Origin: Liolophura sinensis
Lineage: Eukaryota; Mollusca; Polyplacophora; Chitonida; Chitonidae
Assembly: GCF_032854445.1 (NCBI RefSeq)
Contig: NC_088304.1
Location: 2,232,001 to 2,296,000, forward strand
Length of the DNA stretch: 64,000 bases
Direction: 5' to 3'
Part shown: positions 46,486 through 59,950 of the stretch, piece after piece
Position numbering within the stretch: the stretch's first letter is position 1
Layout: each line of letters starts with the position of its first letter
The notes under the pieces: generated by a model
The model's database searches: none
What the model was told of the DNA's origin: nothing
The model's input: the letters and a program-made list of their open reading frames with translations, nothing else
Position numbers and translations under genes: made by a program

Positions 46486-47608
46486 AAGCTGTTTGCTGTT
46501 GGCGTCTTTAGGTACCCTGGTGTCGCTCCTGTTTTTCTCCTCACAAACTTACACCGTTAGCATTTCCTATCCGCCCTACGCTCTTTCACAATGGAGAGCA
46601 AACTGGTCCCGACGAGATCCTGTGTGCACCGAGAGGAGAAGAGTGGCCTTTGTAAAGGTTCACAAGGCCGCGAGCACAACAGTTACCACCATTCTACAAA
46701 GGTTCGGATTTTCAAGAAACCTCACGTTTGCTCTTCCGCCCAAGAATGACATATGGCACTTAGGATTTTTTGAAACTCTAAAGCCAGAAAAACTGCCCCC
46801 GATTCCTAAAGGAAAGGTCTATGAAATTCTGTGTCAGCATGTTGTGTACAACCAAGATGCGTTTAAGAAGTACCTTCCTCCAGATGTCGCTGTTATAGCG
46901 GCGGTCAGAGAGCCACTCGACCGATTCGTGTCGTCTTTCTTGTATTTTCACGAGTATCCAACATTTGTGAAGCAAAAATCAAGAGTGAATGGAAATGACA
47001 TCATGTTGATGAGAGAGTTTCTGAAAAACCCGGAGTTTTACGAGCCACAGAGATTTAAGCTGGGATCTCTAGCTGTCAACCGGATGTCCTTTGACTTCGG
47101 CATTCCTAAATCACAATACAGGAACGCGAGTTTTGTGGACAAGTACATTAAAATGGTGGACGAACATATGGAATTTGTTTTGGTTGCTGATCATTTTGAC
47201 GCGTCTCTTGTGATTTTAAAACGAAAACTCTGTTGGTCAACTAAAGACATTTTGTACAGAAGACAACATAAGGGTGGAAAGAGAAAACCTTCTATTCCTG
47301 AAGATATCAGACAACGCTTGAAATATCTTTCTCCATCAGACTTTCAGCTTTACGATTACTTTAGCCGGAAGTTTCAGCGAATAGCGCAAGCTGAAGTTAA
47401 CTTATCAGAAGAGGTGAGCATTTTCCAAGAAACATTGAAAAATGTGAATACGTTTTGTGGCGGTCTGAGCAAAAGTGGACCTCAGGTCAAGCACTTTGAA
47501 AAGACTCAATTTTCCCACGAATTTAACATCACTAGGTTGGACTGTGATTATCTTAATTTTGGAGAAGAAAAATTTGTAAATCTCCTGTGGAAAAGACAAG
47601 CAAAATAG
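46486..47608 (+). CDS. Galactose-3-O-sulfotransferase-like protein, gene 2, terminal coding exon
   Basis: Encodes 373 residues of the same GAL3ST-type enzyme as gene 1, with the membrane anchor (SCLLLASLGTLVSLLFF), the PAPS motifs VAFVKVHKAASTTVTTIL and AAVREPLDRFVSSFLYF, and several glycosylation sequons. The exon starts right after CCTGTGTTTTGCAG, at the third base of a codon, as in gene 1. By hand the proteins differ at about 36 of 367 aligned positions, plus a six-residue insertion in gene 2 just after the anchor (SQTYTV). The stretch from the PAPS motif to CQHVVY is identical, while differences gather in the last third. The ends differ too (LLWKRQAK against LLWKNQAI). The frame is intact with no sign of decay. 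First exons are proposed at 34483, 38538 and 39048. Confidence 0.92.
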
Positions 47609-47849
47609 ACTGATAACAAGGGGAAAGGATCAAGGTGCATGTTTGGTCATTAAGTAGTTTTTGTCTGTGATTTGGTAGTTTGATTTCTGATTTAATACTG
47701 ACCTTTAACCTTTACTTTACAATTTGTCTTGTAGATTAATGCATCGAATGGTCAGGTATGACTAACGCTTTGAATGTTTGGTGTGAAGTCAAATTAGGCG
47801 TTGTTTTGTTTGTGCACAGTAAATAGAAACTGAGTACCTTATCGCTATG
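47609..47849 (+). other. Probable 3' UTR or downstream flank of gene 2
   Basis: No AATAAA was seen close to the stop codon and no repeat is recognised. Confidence 0.35.
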
Positions 47850-48620
47850 GAAGGTTTAAGAGGGAAGGTTAAAAAATGAAGGGTTCAGGACAAATAATTT
47901 AAGATAAAAGGATCAGTTTGGAAGTTTTAGAAAGGAAGACAGGAAGAAGGATAGAAAGTCCAGAATGTAGGGTTGAGAAAATATGTCTCAGGACATATAA
48001 TTTAGGATAAAAGGATCAGGTTGGACGTACTAGAAAGGAAGAGAGGATGAAGGATGTAAGAAGCATAAGGAATGGTTCAGAAATAAACGTTCAGGGGCCA
48101 AATACACAAAGCCATTACTGACTTAAGTCAAAATTTGAAATGCTGTCTTAAAGCTTATTTTTTGGCTTTAGAAATTAAAATTTTGTTCACCTTAGCAGTG
48201 TAACCTTAAGACAAATGTGTCTAAATTTCAACTCCCAATACCAAAAACTGAGGATTGTGACAAAGTTTCAAGTTTTGACTTAAGTTACAAACGGCTTTGT
48301 GAAATCGGCCACTGGACAAGTAATTCAGGATGAAAGGATTAGGTTGGAAGGTTTAGAAAGGAAGAGGGGATGAAGGATGGAGGGTTTAGAAAGGAAAAGA
48401 GGATGTAGGATGGAAAGTTTAGAAAGGAAGAGGAGATGAAGGGTGGAAGTTTCAGGATGGAAGATTTTGAAAGGAAGAGAGGATAAAGGTTGGATGGCTC
48501 AGGATGATTGGTCCAGGATGAAAAGCTCAAGATAAATATTTATCTGAAAACGAAAAGGAAGAGGATACGAGATATGTGGATCAGGATGGGAGGTTTAACT
48601 TGTAATGTCCAGAATAGCAG
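47850..48620 (+). repeat. Degenerate minisatellite downstream of gene 2
   Basis: Repeats GGAAGGTTTAGAAAGGAAGA, GGATGAAGGATGGA, GGTTCAGGA and TTAAGATAAAAGGATCAG in variable order. It matches, in the same orientation to its gene, the array at 7540-7990 downstream of gene 1. It is split by a MITE-like element at 48093-48314. Confidence 0.75.
48093..48314. mobile_element. MITE-like element with ~55-bp inverted arms
   Basis: GGGGCCAAATACACAAAGCC at the left pairs with the reverse complement of the right end (GTGGCCGATTTCACAAAGCC). Both arms continue with ACTTAAGTCAAAA(T/C)TTGAAA. The neighbouring array word GTTCAGGACAA is interrupted here as GTTCAGG and GGACAAG, which marks the insertion point. 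Confidence 0.65.
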
Positions 48621-48829
48621 AGGATGGGTGGTTCACAATCTCCGTCCATACATTTGCATGCATTTCTTCTATGTTCCAGAAACTGATGAGTATTTTGAAG
48701 TCGCAATGATCGAGATGCAAATTACATCAAAATCGTTGACAACGAATTTGACATTTATGTACTCCGATTTGTTGCTTTTGTCATAAATGTATGGTCGTTT
48801 CCACAGTTTATATGAGCCACTATATAGTT

Positions 48830-48990
48830 ATGTTTTTGTGCTGCACTACTATAAACAGGTCGGCAGTGAGTCCAACCACCGTGATGTGACCATAATAACG
48901 ACGTTAAATCGCAATCAATTAATCAACCCATCCATGACTTAATCAATCAATGAATTAATCTATCAACCAATCAGTCACGTTACAGCAAAA
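48830..48990 (+). mobile_element. SINE 3' tail
   Basis: GTGATGTGACCATAATAACG, then ACGTTAAATCGCAATCAATT and repeated AATCAA/ATCAACC words form the typical end of a molluscan SINE. The head is missing. Confidence 0.5.
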
Positions 48991-51900
48991 TTGTATAGGA
49001 ACATGTCTATAAACATGTGGATCGATTATGTGTTTATCGATTATCGATTTTTTTTTTCGAAATTACTATGTTGTGAGTGTTTTCCTCTTAGATCACGGTA
49101 CTATGGTTTCATCGTTTGCGTACAAATACAGAATTTGGCAAGTGTTCTTTGCGCGAATTGGATTTATGACGATGAAAAGCTATCGCCTAACAGAAACATT
49201 TCTTGAGTATGAACTAATTCACATTTTAACACATATCCTAGTCCTTGATATAATGACGTTTGTTGAGCGAATCCTCAGGTTGCCGGTTTTATATTGGAAA
49301 GTTTGCCACATGTCATGGTGTCCCCTGTTTACCGACGAGTATTCCCAAGAATTCTATTAACTAAAACAGTTACAAGTGTTATGTGAATGAATTTTACCAA
49401 ACAATTTGGAGTTTGAAGTATTAAAAATGCGTTTACACCATTATGCCTAGTTTCCATCGTGTTTTTGACGGTGCTTATTTCATTTTTTTGTCCTTTGTCC
49501 TGTATATGTGTTGACATACTATGTTATCTCAATAGAACGCCATTCCCTAGACAGCAAGACATGTCAACTCCAACAACGCGCATGCGCATATTCATATTAT
49601 ATTTATCCTGCTCAATAAGTTTCACAAATATCCGAGATGAACTGTTGGAGGAGATGCGTTGACAGCCACTTCCTCCACCTAAATCCGAATTATATCTTGA
49701 ACCAGTCATACCTTTGAAGATAATTGCTGTATTCCCAACAGCACATGTATATCTGCATATCCTCCTCATCATGCTAAGAAGATTGGTAAAAAAAATCCGA
49801 TAAAAACTGTAGGAGGAGATGCCTTCAAAAGAAATCATTACAGACATACCTATGGCAGTGCATACAGACAGACGGACGAACCGTGGGACAATTAAGTATT
49901 CACCAGATCTACATCTTGGGTGTGAATGACGCAGTTTCAGTTTTATCGCCCTGTGCTGTGAAGTGGAACTTAGACTGGTATTCTCATGAGCACATGAAAC
50001 GCCAAACGCATGAAACGCAAATTCGCACAGTATGTGATTTTCGAGTGCGTATGATCTGGAAGACAACACCATATTGCTATATTTCAGTAATGTAACCCTC
50101 GGAAACGACCTGTAATGCAAAGGACATTTCGCAACCAGGTAAACATCGTCCCACCGTGGTGCAGTAAGCTAGTGAAGTGTATTTTTTCAAGCCGTAATTA
50201 ATGTACGGACATGTCTGTAAATAACTTGGAGTGTTATGATTCATACTTTTTGTTTTATCAGACGACCAAAACCGATTCCGCTATTTTCATTTTTTTTTTT
50301 ACTTAGACAATTCCCATTGTAATAGATATATGATTACGAAAACCAATTATTTTTGCATATTTGATTTCAGATTAGCGTGTTGTAACTGGCTATGCCCCTT
50401 GTCCTAGAGATGATGTGTGCGCCTCACAACCGAGTTCGCACATTAGTTCGTGGTTTGTTTCCTACAACTTCCCGTTTTTTTGGACTTAACACGAGTTACG
50501 AAGAAAATAATTAAGCACACAAGAAACAGGTCTTCTGTGTTTATACTTTACGAATTGATGTATATTAGATAAGTTTCCAAATATAATAAATATGCACTTT
50601 CAATGAAAGCTCAAAGCAGCCAAAAATGTGAAGGTTGTGTTCACGGTATCAGCTATAGGTGCTAACATCGCAGAACAATCACCTGCATAATTCGAGTTCA
50701 GTTGAAATAAGTGTACCACATTTCGACCAATGAAGTGCCTCAGCGCATGAGCCAATGTAACCAATCAGAGTTTCCATCTTGAATGCCCGAGGCGTACTTG
50801 AGGTGACATGATCACGGTACAAAAGAACTTATCATGAGACATGCTCCTTACAGCGCGTACGCCAGTCTGTACGTTCACTTTACATCACTGCCACGATTAT
50901 CAAATTTTTTTCAGTCACTGGGGTCATGTAGATGAGGCAGGATGTGATGACCGACATCACAGAACCACTAATGTCTAACACTACACTATACACAAGAATT
51001 GTCAATATCTAACCGACACCATGAACACCTTTTATAGATGAACACTGATTAAATAGTTCCGCGCAAGTACGCCAGCGGTGAGACTAACGCTAAAGATGCC
51101 TACGTGTCTCGCACAGGCTCCAAAGGCCAAGAATGTCTAGAGTTGGTCGTAATGTAAGCGAGCGTTAATAGCGCGCAGGCGCTATAATGAGGATAATGAC
51201 GAGATGAGAGGTTCTATCCACGGCAAGGGAATGCGTAGATATGCCAAATTTGAAAACTGTTATGATTTAATCGCGTCCACAAGGCTCAACTGCCGTGCAA
51301 TTGACATGCTATTTTTTGGTGACACAGTCAAACATTCTACTAATCACATCTTTGGGAATAGACTTTTCCACACGATTCCACGTCCAGTTCGACGAGTCAC
51401 TACGATAAATCGCATCGTAACGGACATTTGCCAAAAGTCTTCTTCTTCGCCTTGCTTATTTATTTATTTCATTGGTGAAACTAGGCAGAGTCAGAGGGAA
51501 ACCCACGACCTTTGGGCCTATTAGTGTACGAACACACTCATTATTGCGCAGAGCTAAGGGGCATAACTTAGTCTCGTTTGTAGGCATAACAACCTTGACT
51601 CTTTGTCGGCGGATAAAAGCAGAGGTGTTGGCGTATTCAAAGTAACTGCGTCAAAAGAAAATAAGTAAAGGGCGAATATTGCTCATTCCCAAAAAGGTAT
51701 GCGATAGAATTGCGTATTACTACTAGTAAGTAGCAACTCAGGCAAATTTTGGTAAGAAAAATATCAGTTGTTTGGTGAAACTAGTAGCTATTGAATATTA
51801 TTATACCAATAATAACGTGACCCCTATTCGCAGTTTCCGTGGTGACTGAACTCTAATGCATGGGTGCAATCTGATTTGTCTCAAGAAAATGCATCATGTG

Positions 51901-52160
51901 GAGATCTTTGGAAATGTGATGACAGCCTGTGTCACTTCTGAAAATGAATATTAGATAAAAGTTTTGGAGGATTTTTTTGGAAAAAATACATCTTGAACCA
52001 AGAAGTAAGGAGCTTTTACAGCTGTGTAAGCTTGTGGCAATTATACAAAATGACGGCTTCCACGTTTCACGTAACAAAAACGCTGAATTTCCTAGGGTGT
52101 CTACTGATTTCCAAAAACCGAATACCATAATTATATTGTGCCACTAAAGAAATACCTATA
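48991..52160. other. Intergenic, no gene recognised
   Basis: 3.2 kb without a convincing gene. The longest frame is 49524-50120 on the minus strand (198 codons). A weak SINE-core remnant (GGGAAACCCACGACC) lies at about 51450-51530. A duplicated word GGAGGAGATGC occurs at 49645 and 49811. Confidence 0.4.
49524..50120 (-). CDS. Hypothetical 198-codon open frame, doubtful
   Basis: The longest open frame outside transposons, satellites and the sulfotransferases. It has no recognised domain, and its composition (Ser, Arg, Met and Cys scattered) looks like translated non-coding DNA. It might hold part of an exon, but no splice sites support this. Confidence 0.12.
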   Translation of the reverse strand: MHYRSFPRVTLLKYSNMVLSSRSYALENHILCEFAFHAFGVSCAHENTSLSSTSQHRAIKLKLRHSHPRCRSGEYLIVPRFVRLSVCTAIGMSVMISFEGISSYSFYRIFFTNLLSMMRRICRYTCAVGNTAIIFKGMTGSRYNSDLGGGSGCQRISSNSSSRIFVKLIEQDKYNMNMRMRVVGVDMSCCLGNGVLLR

Positions 52161-52189
52161 CTTACACACGCGAACATTCAACCTCCCAC

Positions 52190-55100
52190 AGCGATCCCCG
52201 TACCACCACATATAACCACCTACACATTCTCACATACCTACACATACACACACGCACATTCACCCTCATCCCACAGTAATCTCCGTACCACCACATACAC
52301 ACATACCTACACATACACACACGCACATTCACCCTCATCCCACAGTAATCTCCGTACCACCACATACACACACAACTACACATACACACACGCACATTCA
52401 TCCTCATCCCACAGTAATCTCCGTACCACCACATACACACACAACTACACATACACACACGCACATTCACCCTCATCCCACAGTAATCTCCGTACCACTA
52501 CATACACACACAACTACACATACACACACGCACATTCACCCTCATCCCACAGTAATCTCCGTACCACCACACACACACACACCTATACATACACACACGC
52601 ACATTCACCCTCATCCCACAGTAATCTCCGTACCACCACATACACACACATACCTACACATACACACGCGCACATTCACCCTCATCCCACAGTAATCTCC
52701 GTACCACCACATACACACACACCTACACATACACACACGCACATTCACCCTCATCCCACAGTAATCTCCGTACCACCACATACACACACACCTACACATA
52801 CACACGCGCACATTCACCCTCATCCCACAGTATTCTCCGTACCACCACATACACACACACACCTATACATACACACACGCACATTCACCCTCATCCCACA
52901 GTAATCTCCGTACCACCACATACACACACACCTATACATACACACACGCACATTCACCCTCATCCCACAGTAATCTCCGTACCACCACATACACACACAC
53001 CTACACATACACACACTCACATTCACCCTCATCCCACAGTAATCTCCGTACCACCACATACAAACACATACCTACACATACACACACGCACATTCACCCT
53101 CATTCCACAGTAATCTCCGTACCACCACATACATACACATACCTACACATACACACACGCACATTCACCCTCATCCCACAGTAATCTCCGTACCACCATA
53201 TACACACACATCTACACATACACACGCGCACATTCATCCTCATACCACAGTAATCTCCATACCACCACATACACACATACCTACACATACACACGCGAAC
53301 ATTCACCCTCATCCCACAGAAATCTCCGTACCACCACATACACACATACCTACACAAACACACACTCACATTCACCCTCATCCCACAGTAATCTCCGTAC
53401 CACCACATACACACATACCTACACATACACACGCGCACATTCACCCTCACACCACAGTAATCTCCGTACCACCACATACACACATACCTACACAAACACA
53501 CGCGAACTTACATCCTCATCACACAGTAATCTCCGTACCACCACATAGACACATACCTACACATACACACGCGCACATTCACCCTCATCCCACATTAATC
53601 TGCGTACCACCACATACACACACATACCTACACATACACACACGCACATTCACCCTCATTCCACAGTAATCTCCGTACCACCACATACATACACATACCT
53701 ACACATACACACACGCACATTCACCCTCATCCCACAGTAATCTCCGTACCACCATATACACACACATCTACACATACACACGCGCACATTCATCCTCATC
53801 CCACAGTAATCTCCGTACCACCACATACACACACAACTACACATACACACGCGCACATTCATCCTCATCCCACAGTAATCTCCGTACCACCACATACACA
53901 CATACCTACACATACACACGCGCACATTCACCCTCATCCCACAGTAATCTCCGTACCACCACATACACACATACCTACACATACACACGCGAACTTTCAT
54001 CCTCATCCCACAGTAATCTCCGTACCACCACATACACACATACCTACACATACACACGCGCACATTCACCCTCATCCCACATTAATCTCCGTACCACCAC
54101 ATACACACATACCTAAACCTACACACGCGCACATTCACCCTCATCCCACAGTAATCTCCGTACCACCACATACACACATACCTACACATACACACACGCA
54201 CATTCATCCTCATCCCACAGTAATCTCCGTACCACCACATACACACATACCTACACATACACACGCGCACATTCACCCTCATCCCACAGTAATCTCCGTA
54301 CCACCACATACACACATACCTACACATACACACGCGCACATTCACCCTCATCCCACAGTAATCTCCGTACCACCACATACACACATACCTACACATACAC
54401 ACTCGCACATTCATCCTCATCCCACAGTAATCTCCGTACCACCACATACACACACAACTACACATACACACACGCACATTCACCCTCATCCCACAGTAAT
54501 CTCCGTACCACCACATACACACACATCTACACATACACACGCGCACATTCACCCTCATCCCACAGTAATCTCCGTACCACCACATACACACACATCTACA
54601 CATACACACGCGCACATTCATCCTCATCCCACAGTAATCTCCGTACCACCACACACACACACACCTATACATACACACACGCACATTCACCCTCATCCCA
54701 CAGTAATCTCCGTACCACCACATACACACACATACCTACACATACACACGCGCACATTCACCCTCATCCCACAGTAATCTCCGTACCACCACATACACAC
54801 ACACCTACACATACACACACGCACATTCACCCTCATCCCACAGTAATCTCCGTACCACCACATACACACACACCTACACATACACACGCGCACATTCACC
54901 CTCATCCCACAGTATTCTCCGTACCACCACATACACACACACACCTATACATACACACACGCACATTCACCCTCATCCCACAGTAATCTCCGTACCACCA
55001 CATACACACACACCTATACATACACACACGCACATTCACCCTCATCCCACAGTAATCTCCGTACCACCACATACACACACACCTACACATACACACACTC

Positions 55101-58100
55101 ACATTCACCCTCATCCCACAGTAATCTCCGTACCACCACATACAAACACATACCTACACATACACACACGCACATTCACCCTCATTCCACAGTAATCTCC
55201 GTACCACCACATACATACACATACCTACACATACACACACGCACATTCACCCTCATCCCACAGTAATCTCCGTACCACCATATACACACACATCTACACA
55301 TACACACGCGCACATTCATCCTCATACCACAGTAATCTCCATACCACCACATACACACATACCTACACATACACACGCGAACATTCACCCTCATCCCACA
55401 GAAATCTCCGTACCACCACATACACACATACCTACACAAACACACACTCACATTCACCCTCATCCCACAGTAATCTCCGTACCACCACATACACACATAC
55501 CTACACATACACACGCGCACATTCACCCTCACACCACAGTAATCTCCGTACCACCACATACACACATACCTACACAAACACACGCGAACTTACATCCTCA
55601 TCACACAGTAATCTCCGTACCACCACATAGACACATACCTACACATACACACGCGCACATTCACCCTCATCCCACATTAATCTGCGTACCACCACATACA
55701 CACACATACCTACACATACACACACGCACATTCACCCTCATTCCACAGTAATCTCCGTACCACCACATACATACACATACCTACACATACACACACGCAC
55801 ATTCACCCTCATCCCACAGTAATCTCCGTACCACCATATACACACACATCTACACATACACACGCGCACATTCATCCTCATCCCACAGTAATCTCCGTAC
55901 CACCACATACACACACAACTACACATACACACGCGCACATTCATCCTCATCCCACAGTAATCTCCGTACCACCACATACACACATACCTACACATACACA
56001 CGCGCACATTCACCCTCATCCCACAGTAATCTCCGTACCACCACATACACACATACCTACACATACACACGCGAACTTTCATCCTCATCCCACAGTAATC
56101 TCCGTACCACCACATACACACATACCTACACATACACACGCGCACATTCACCCTCATCCCACATTAATCTCCGTACCACCACATACACACATACCTAAAC
56201 CTACACACGCGCACATTCACCCTCATCCCACAGTAATCTCCGTACCACCACATACACACATACCTACACATACACACACGCACATTCATCCTCATCCCAC
56301 AGTAATCTCCGTACCACCACATACACACATACCTACACATACACACGCGCACATTCACCCTCATCCCACAGTAATCTCCGTACCACCACATACACACATA
56401 CCTACACATACACACGCGCACATTCACCCTCATCCCACAGTAATCTCCGTACCACCACATACACACATACCTACACATACACACTCGCACATTCATCCTC
56501 ATCCCACAGTAATCTCCGTACCACCACATACACACACAACTACACATACACACACGCACATTCACCCTCATCCCACAGTAATCTCCGTACCACCACATAC
56601 ACACACATCTACACATACACACGCGCACATTCACCCTCATCCCACAGTAATCTCCGTACCACCACATACACACACATCTACACATACACACGCGCACATT
56701 CATCCTCATCCCACAGTAATCTCCGTACCACCACATACACACACACCTATACATACACACACGCACATTCACCCTCATCCTACAGTAATCTCCGTACCAC
56801 CACATACACACACATACCTACACATACACACGCGCACATTCACCCTCATCCCACAGTAATCTCCGTACCACCACATACACACACACCTACACATACACAC
56901 ACGCACATTCACCCTCATCCCACAGTAATCTCCGTACCACCACATACACACACACCTACACATACACACGCGCACATTCACCCTCATCCCACAGTATTCT
57001 CCGTACCACCACATACACACACACACCTATACATACACACACGCACATTCACCCTCATCCCACAGTAATCTCCGTACCACCACATACACACACACCTATA
57101 CATACACACACGCACATTCACCCTCATACCACAGTAATCTCCGTACCACCACATACACACACACCTACACATACACACACTCACATTCACCCTCATCCCA
57201 CAGTAATCTCCGTACCACCACATACACACACATACCTACACATACACACACGCACATTCACCCTCATTCCACAGTAATCTCCGTACCACCACATACACAC
57301 ATACCTACACATACACACACTCACATTCACCCTCATCCCACAGTAATCTCCGTACCACCACATACACACATACCTACACATACACACGCGCACATTCACC
57401 CTCATCCCACATTAATCTCCGTACCACCACATACACACATACCTAAACCTACACACGCGCACATTCACCCTCATCCCACAGTAATCTCCGTACCACCACA
57501 TACACACATACCTACACATACACACACGCACATTCATCCTCATCCCACAGTAATCTCCGTACCACCACATACACACATACCTACACATACACACGCGCAC
57601 ATTCACCCTCATCCCACAGTAATCTCCGTACCACCACATACACACATACCTACACATACACACGCGCACATTCACCCTCATCCCACAGTAATCTCCGTAC
57701 CACCACATACACACATACCTACACATACACACTCGCACATTCACTCTCATCCCACAGTAATCTCCGTACTACCACATACACACACAACTACACATACACA
57801 CACGCACATTCACCCTCATCCCACAGTAATCTCCGTACCACCACATACACACACATCTACACATACACACGCGCACATTCACCCTCATCCCACAGTAATC
57901 TCCGTACCACCACATACACACACATCTACACATACACACACGCACATTCACCCTCATCCCACAGTAATCTCCGTACCACTACATACACACACACCTACAC
58001 ATACACACGCGAACATTCACCCTCATCCCACAGTAATCTCCATACCACCATATACACACACACCTACACATACACACGCGAACATTCACCCTCATCCCAC

Positions 58101-58900
58101 AGTAATCTCCATACCACCATATACACACACACCTACACATACACACACGCACATTCACCCTCATCCCACAGTAATCTCCGAACCACCACATACACACACA
58201 TACCTACACATACACACGCGCACATTCACCCACATCCCACAGTAATCTCCGTACCACCACATACACACACACCTACACATACACACGCGAACATTCACCC
58301 TCATCCCACAGTAATCTCCATACCACCATATACACACACACCTACACATACACACACGCACATTCACCCTCATCCCACAGTAATCTCCGAACCACCACAT
58401 ACACACACATACCTACACATACACACGCGCACATTCACCCTCATCCCACAGTAATCTCCGTACCACCACATACACACATACCTACACATACACACACGCA
58501 CATTCACCCTCATCCCACAGTAATCTCCGTACCACCACATACACACATACCTACACATACACACTCGCACATTCACCCTCATCCCACAGTAATCTCCGTA
58601 CCACCACATACACACATACCTACACATACACACGCGAACATTCACCCTCATCCCACAGTAATCTCCGTACCACCACATACACACACATACCTACACATAC
58701 ACACACGCACATTCACCCTCATTCCACAGTAATCTCCGTACCACCACATACACACATATACCTACACATACACACGCGCACATTCGCCCTCATAACACAG
58801 TAATCTCCGTACCACCACATACACACACATACCTACACATACACACACGCACATTCACCCTCATCCCACAGGAATCTCCGTACTACCCCTTACACACACC
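52190..58900. repeat. 69-bp satellite array with 2,082-bp higher-order repeat
   Basis: The monomer is CACATTCACCCTCATCCCAC, AGTAATCTCCGTACCACCAC, ATACACACATACCTACACAT, ACACACACG, about 69 bp with CA-run length changes (67-71). Blocks of about 30 monomers repeat with a 2,082-bp step: landmarks at 52611, 54693 and 56775 correspond. The third block lacks about 834 bp (56164 aligns with 54082, and again with 57412). Minus-strand frames give a 23-residue Cys/Arg/Trp-rich period, broken wherever the CA run changes length. I see no evidence of a gene. Confidence 0.95.
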
Positions 58901-59950
58901 TATACAGACACAAGCGCACATGCACCCTCATCCCTCATCAATCTCCGTACCACCACACACACACATCTACACAAACACACGCGCACCTTCACCGTCATTT
59001 TGACAGGAATCCCAGTGCTACCACATACACACACACGTCTATACACACGCAGGCGCACATTCACCCTCATCCCACAGCAACTTCCGTACCACCACATACA
59101 CACACATCTACACATACACAGACATCTACACAGACACGCGCGTGCACCCTCATCCCGCGGCAGTCTCGGTACCACCACATACACACACACCTACACAAAC
59201 GCACGCAAACATTCACCGTCATTTCACAACAATCCCCATACCACCACATACACACACACCTACACATACAGACACGCGCGTGCACCCTCATCCCGCAGGA
59301 ATCTTCACACCTACACAAACGCACGCGCACATTCATCCTCATCAAACAACAATCTCCGTACCACCACATACACACACACCTACACAAACGCACGCGCACA
59401 TTCACCGTCATTTAACAGCAATCCCTGTACGACATACAAACGCACGCTTATACATACCCTCATCCTATAGGAATTTGCGTGCCACCACATACACACACAT
59501 CTACATATACACAGACATCTACACATACAGACTCGCGCGTGCACCCTCATCCTACAGGAATATCCGTACCACCACATACACACACATACCTACACATACA
59601 CACGCGCACATTCACCCTCATCCTACAGGAATATCCGTACCACCACATACACACACACCTACACAAAGCACGAGCACATTTATCCTCATCAAGCAACAAT
59701 CTCCGTACCACCACATACACACACACACACCTACACAGACGCACGAGCACATGCACCGTCACTTCACAGCAATCCCCGTACCACCACATACACACACACA
59801 CCTACACATACACAAGCGCACTTTCACCCTTATCTTGCAGCAATCTCCGTACCACCACATACACACACACACACCTATACATACGCACGCGCACCTGCAC
59901 CCTCATGCCACAGCAATCTCCGTACCACCACATACACACACATTAACACA
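58901..59950. repeat. Diverged edge of the 69-bp satellite
   Basis: Monomers keep CCGTACCACCACATACACAC but differ in the remainder (CACGCGCGTGCACCCTCATC, CATTTCACAACAATCCCCAT), vary in length and are less alike than those inside. The decline in similarity outward is usual for satellite edges. Confidence 0.85.

Noticed and set aside
52162..59410. Many minus-strand frames encoding a 23-residue Cys/Arg/Trp-rich repeat
   Set aside because: They are translations of the 69-bp satellite, broken at each CA-length change; not a toxin or metallothionein-type gene.
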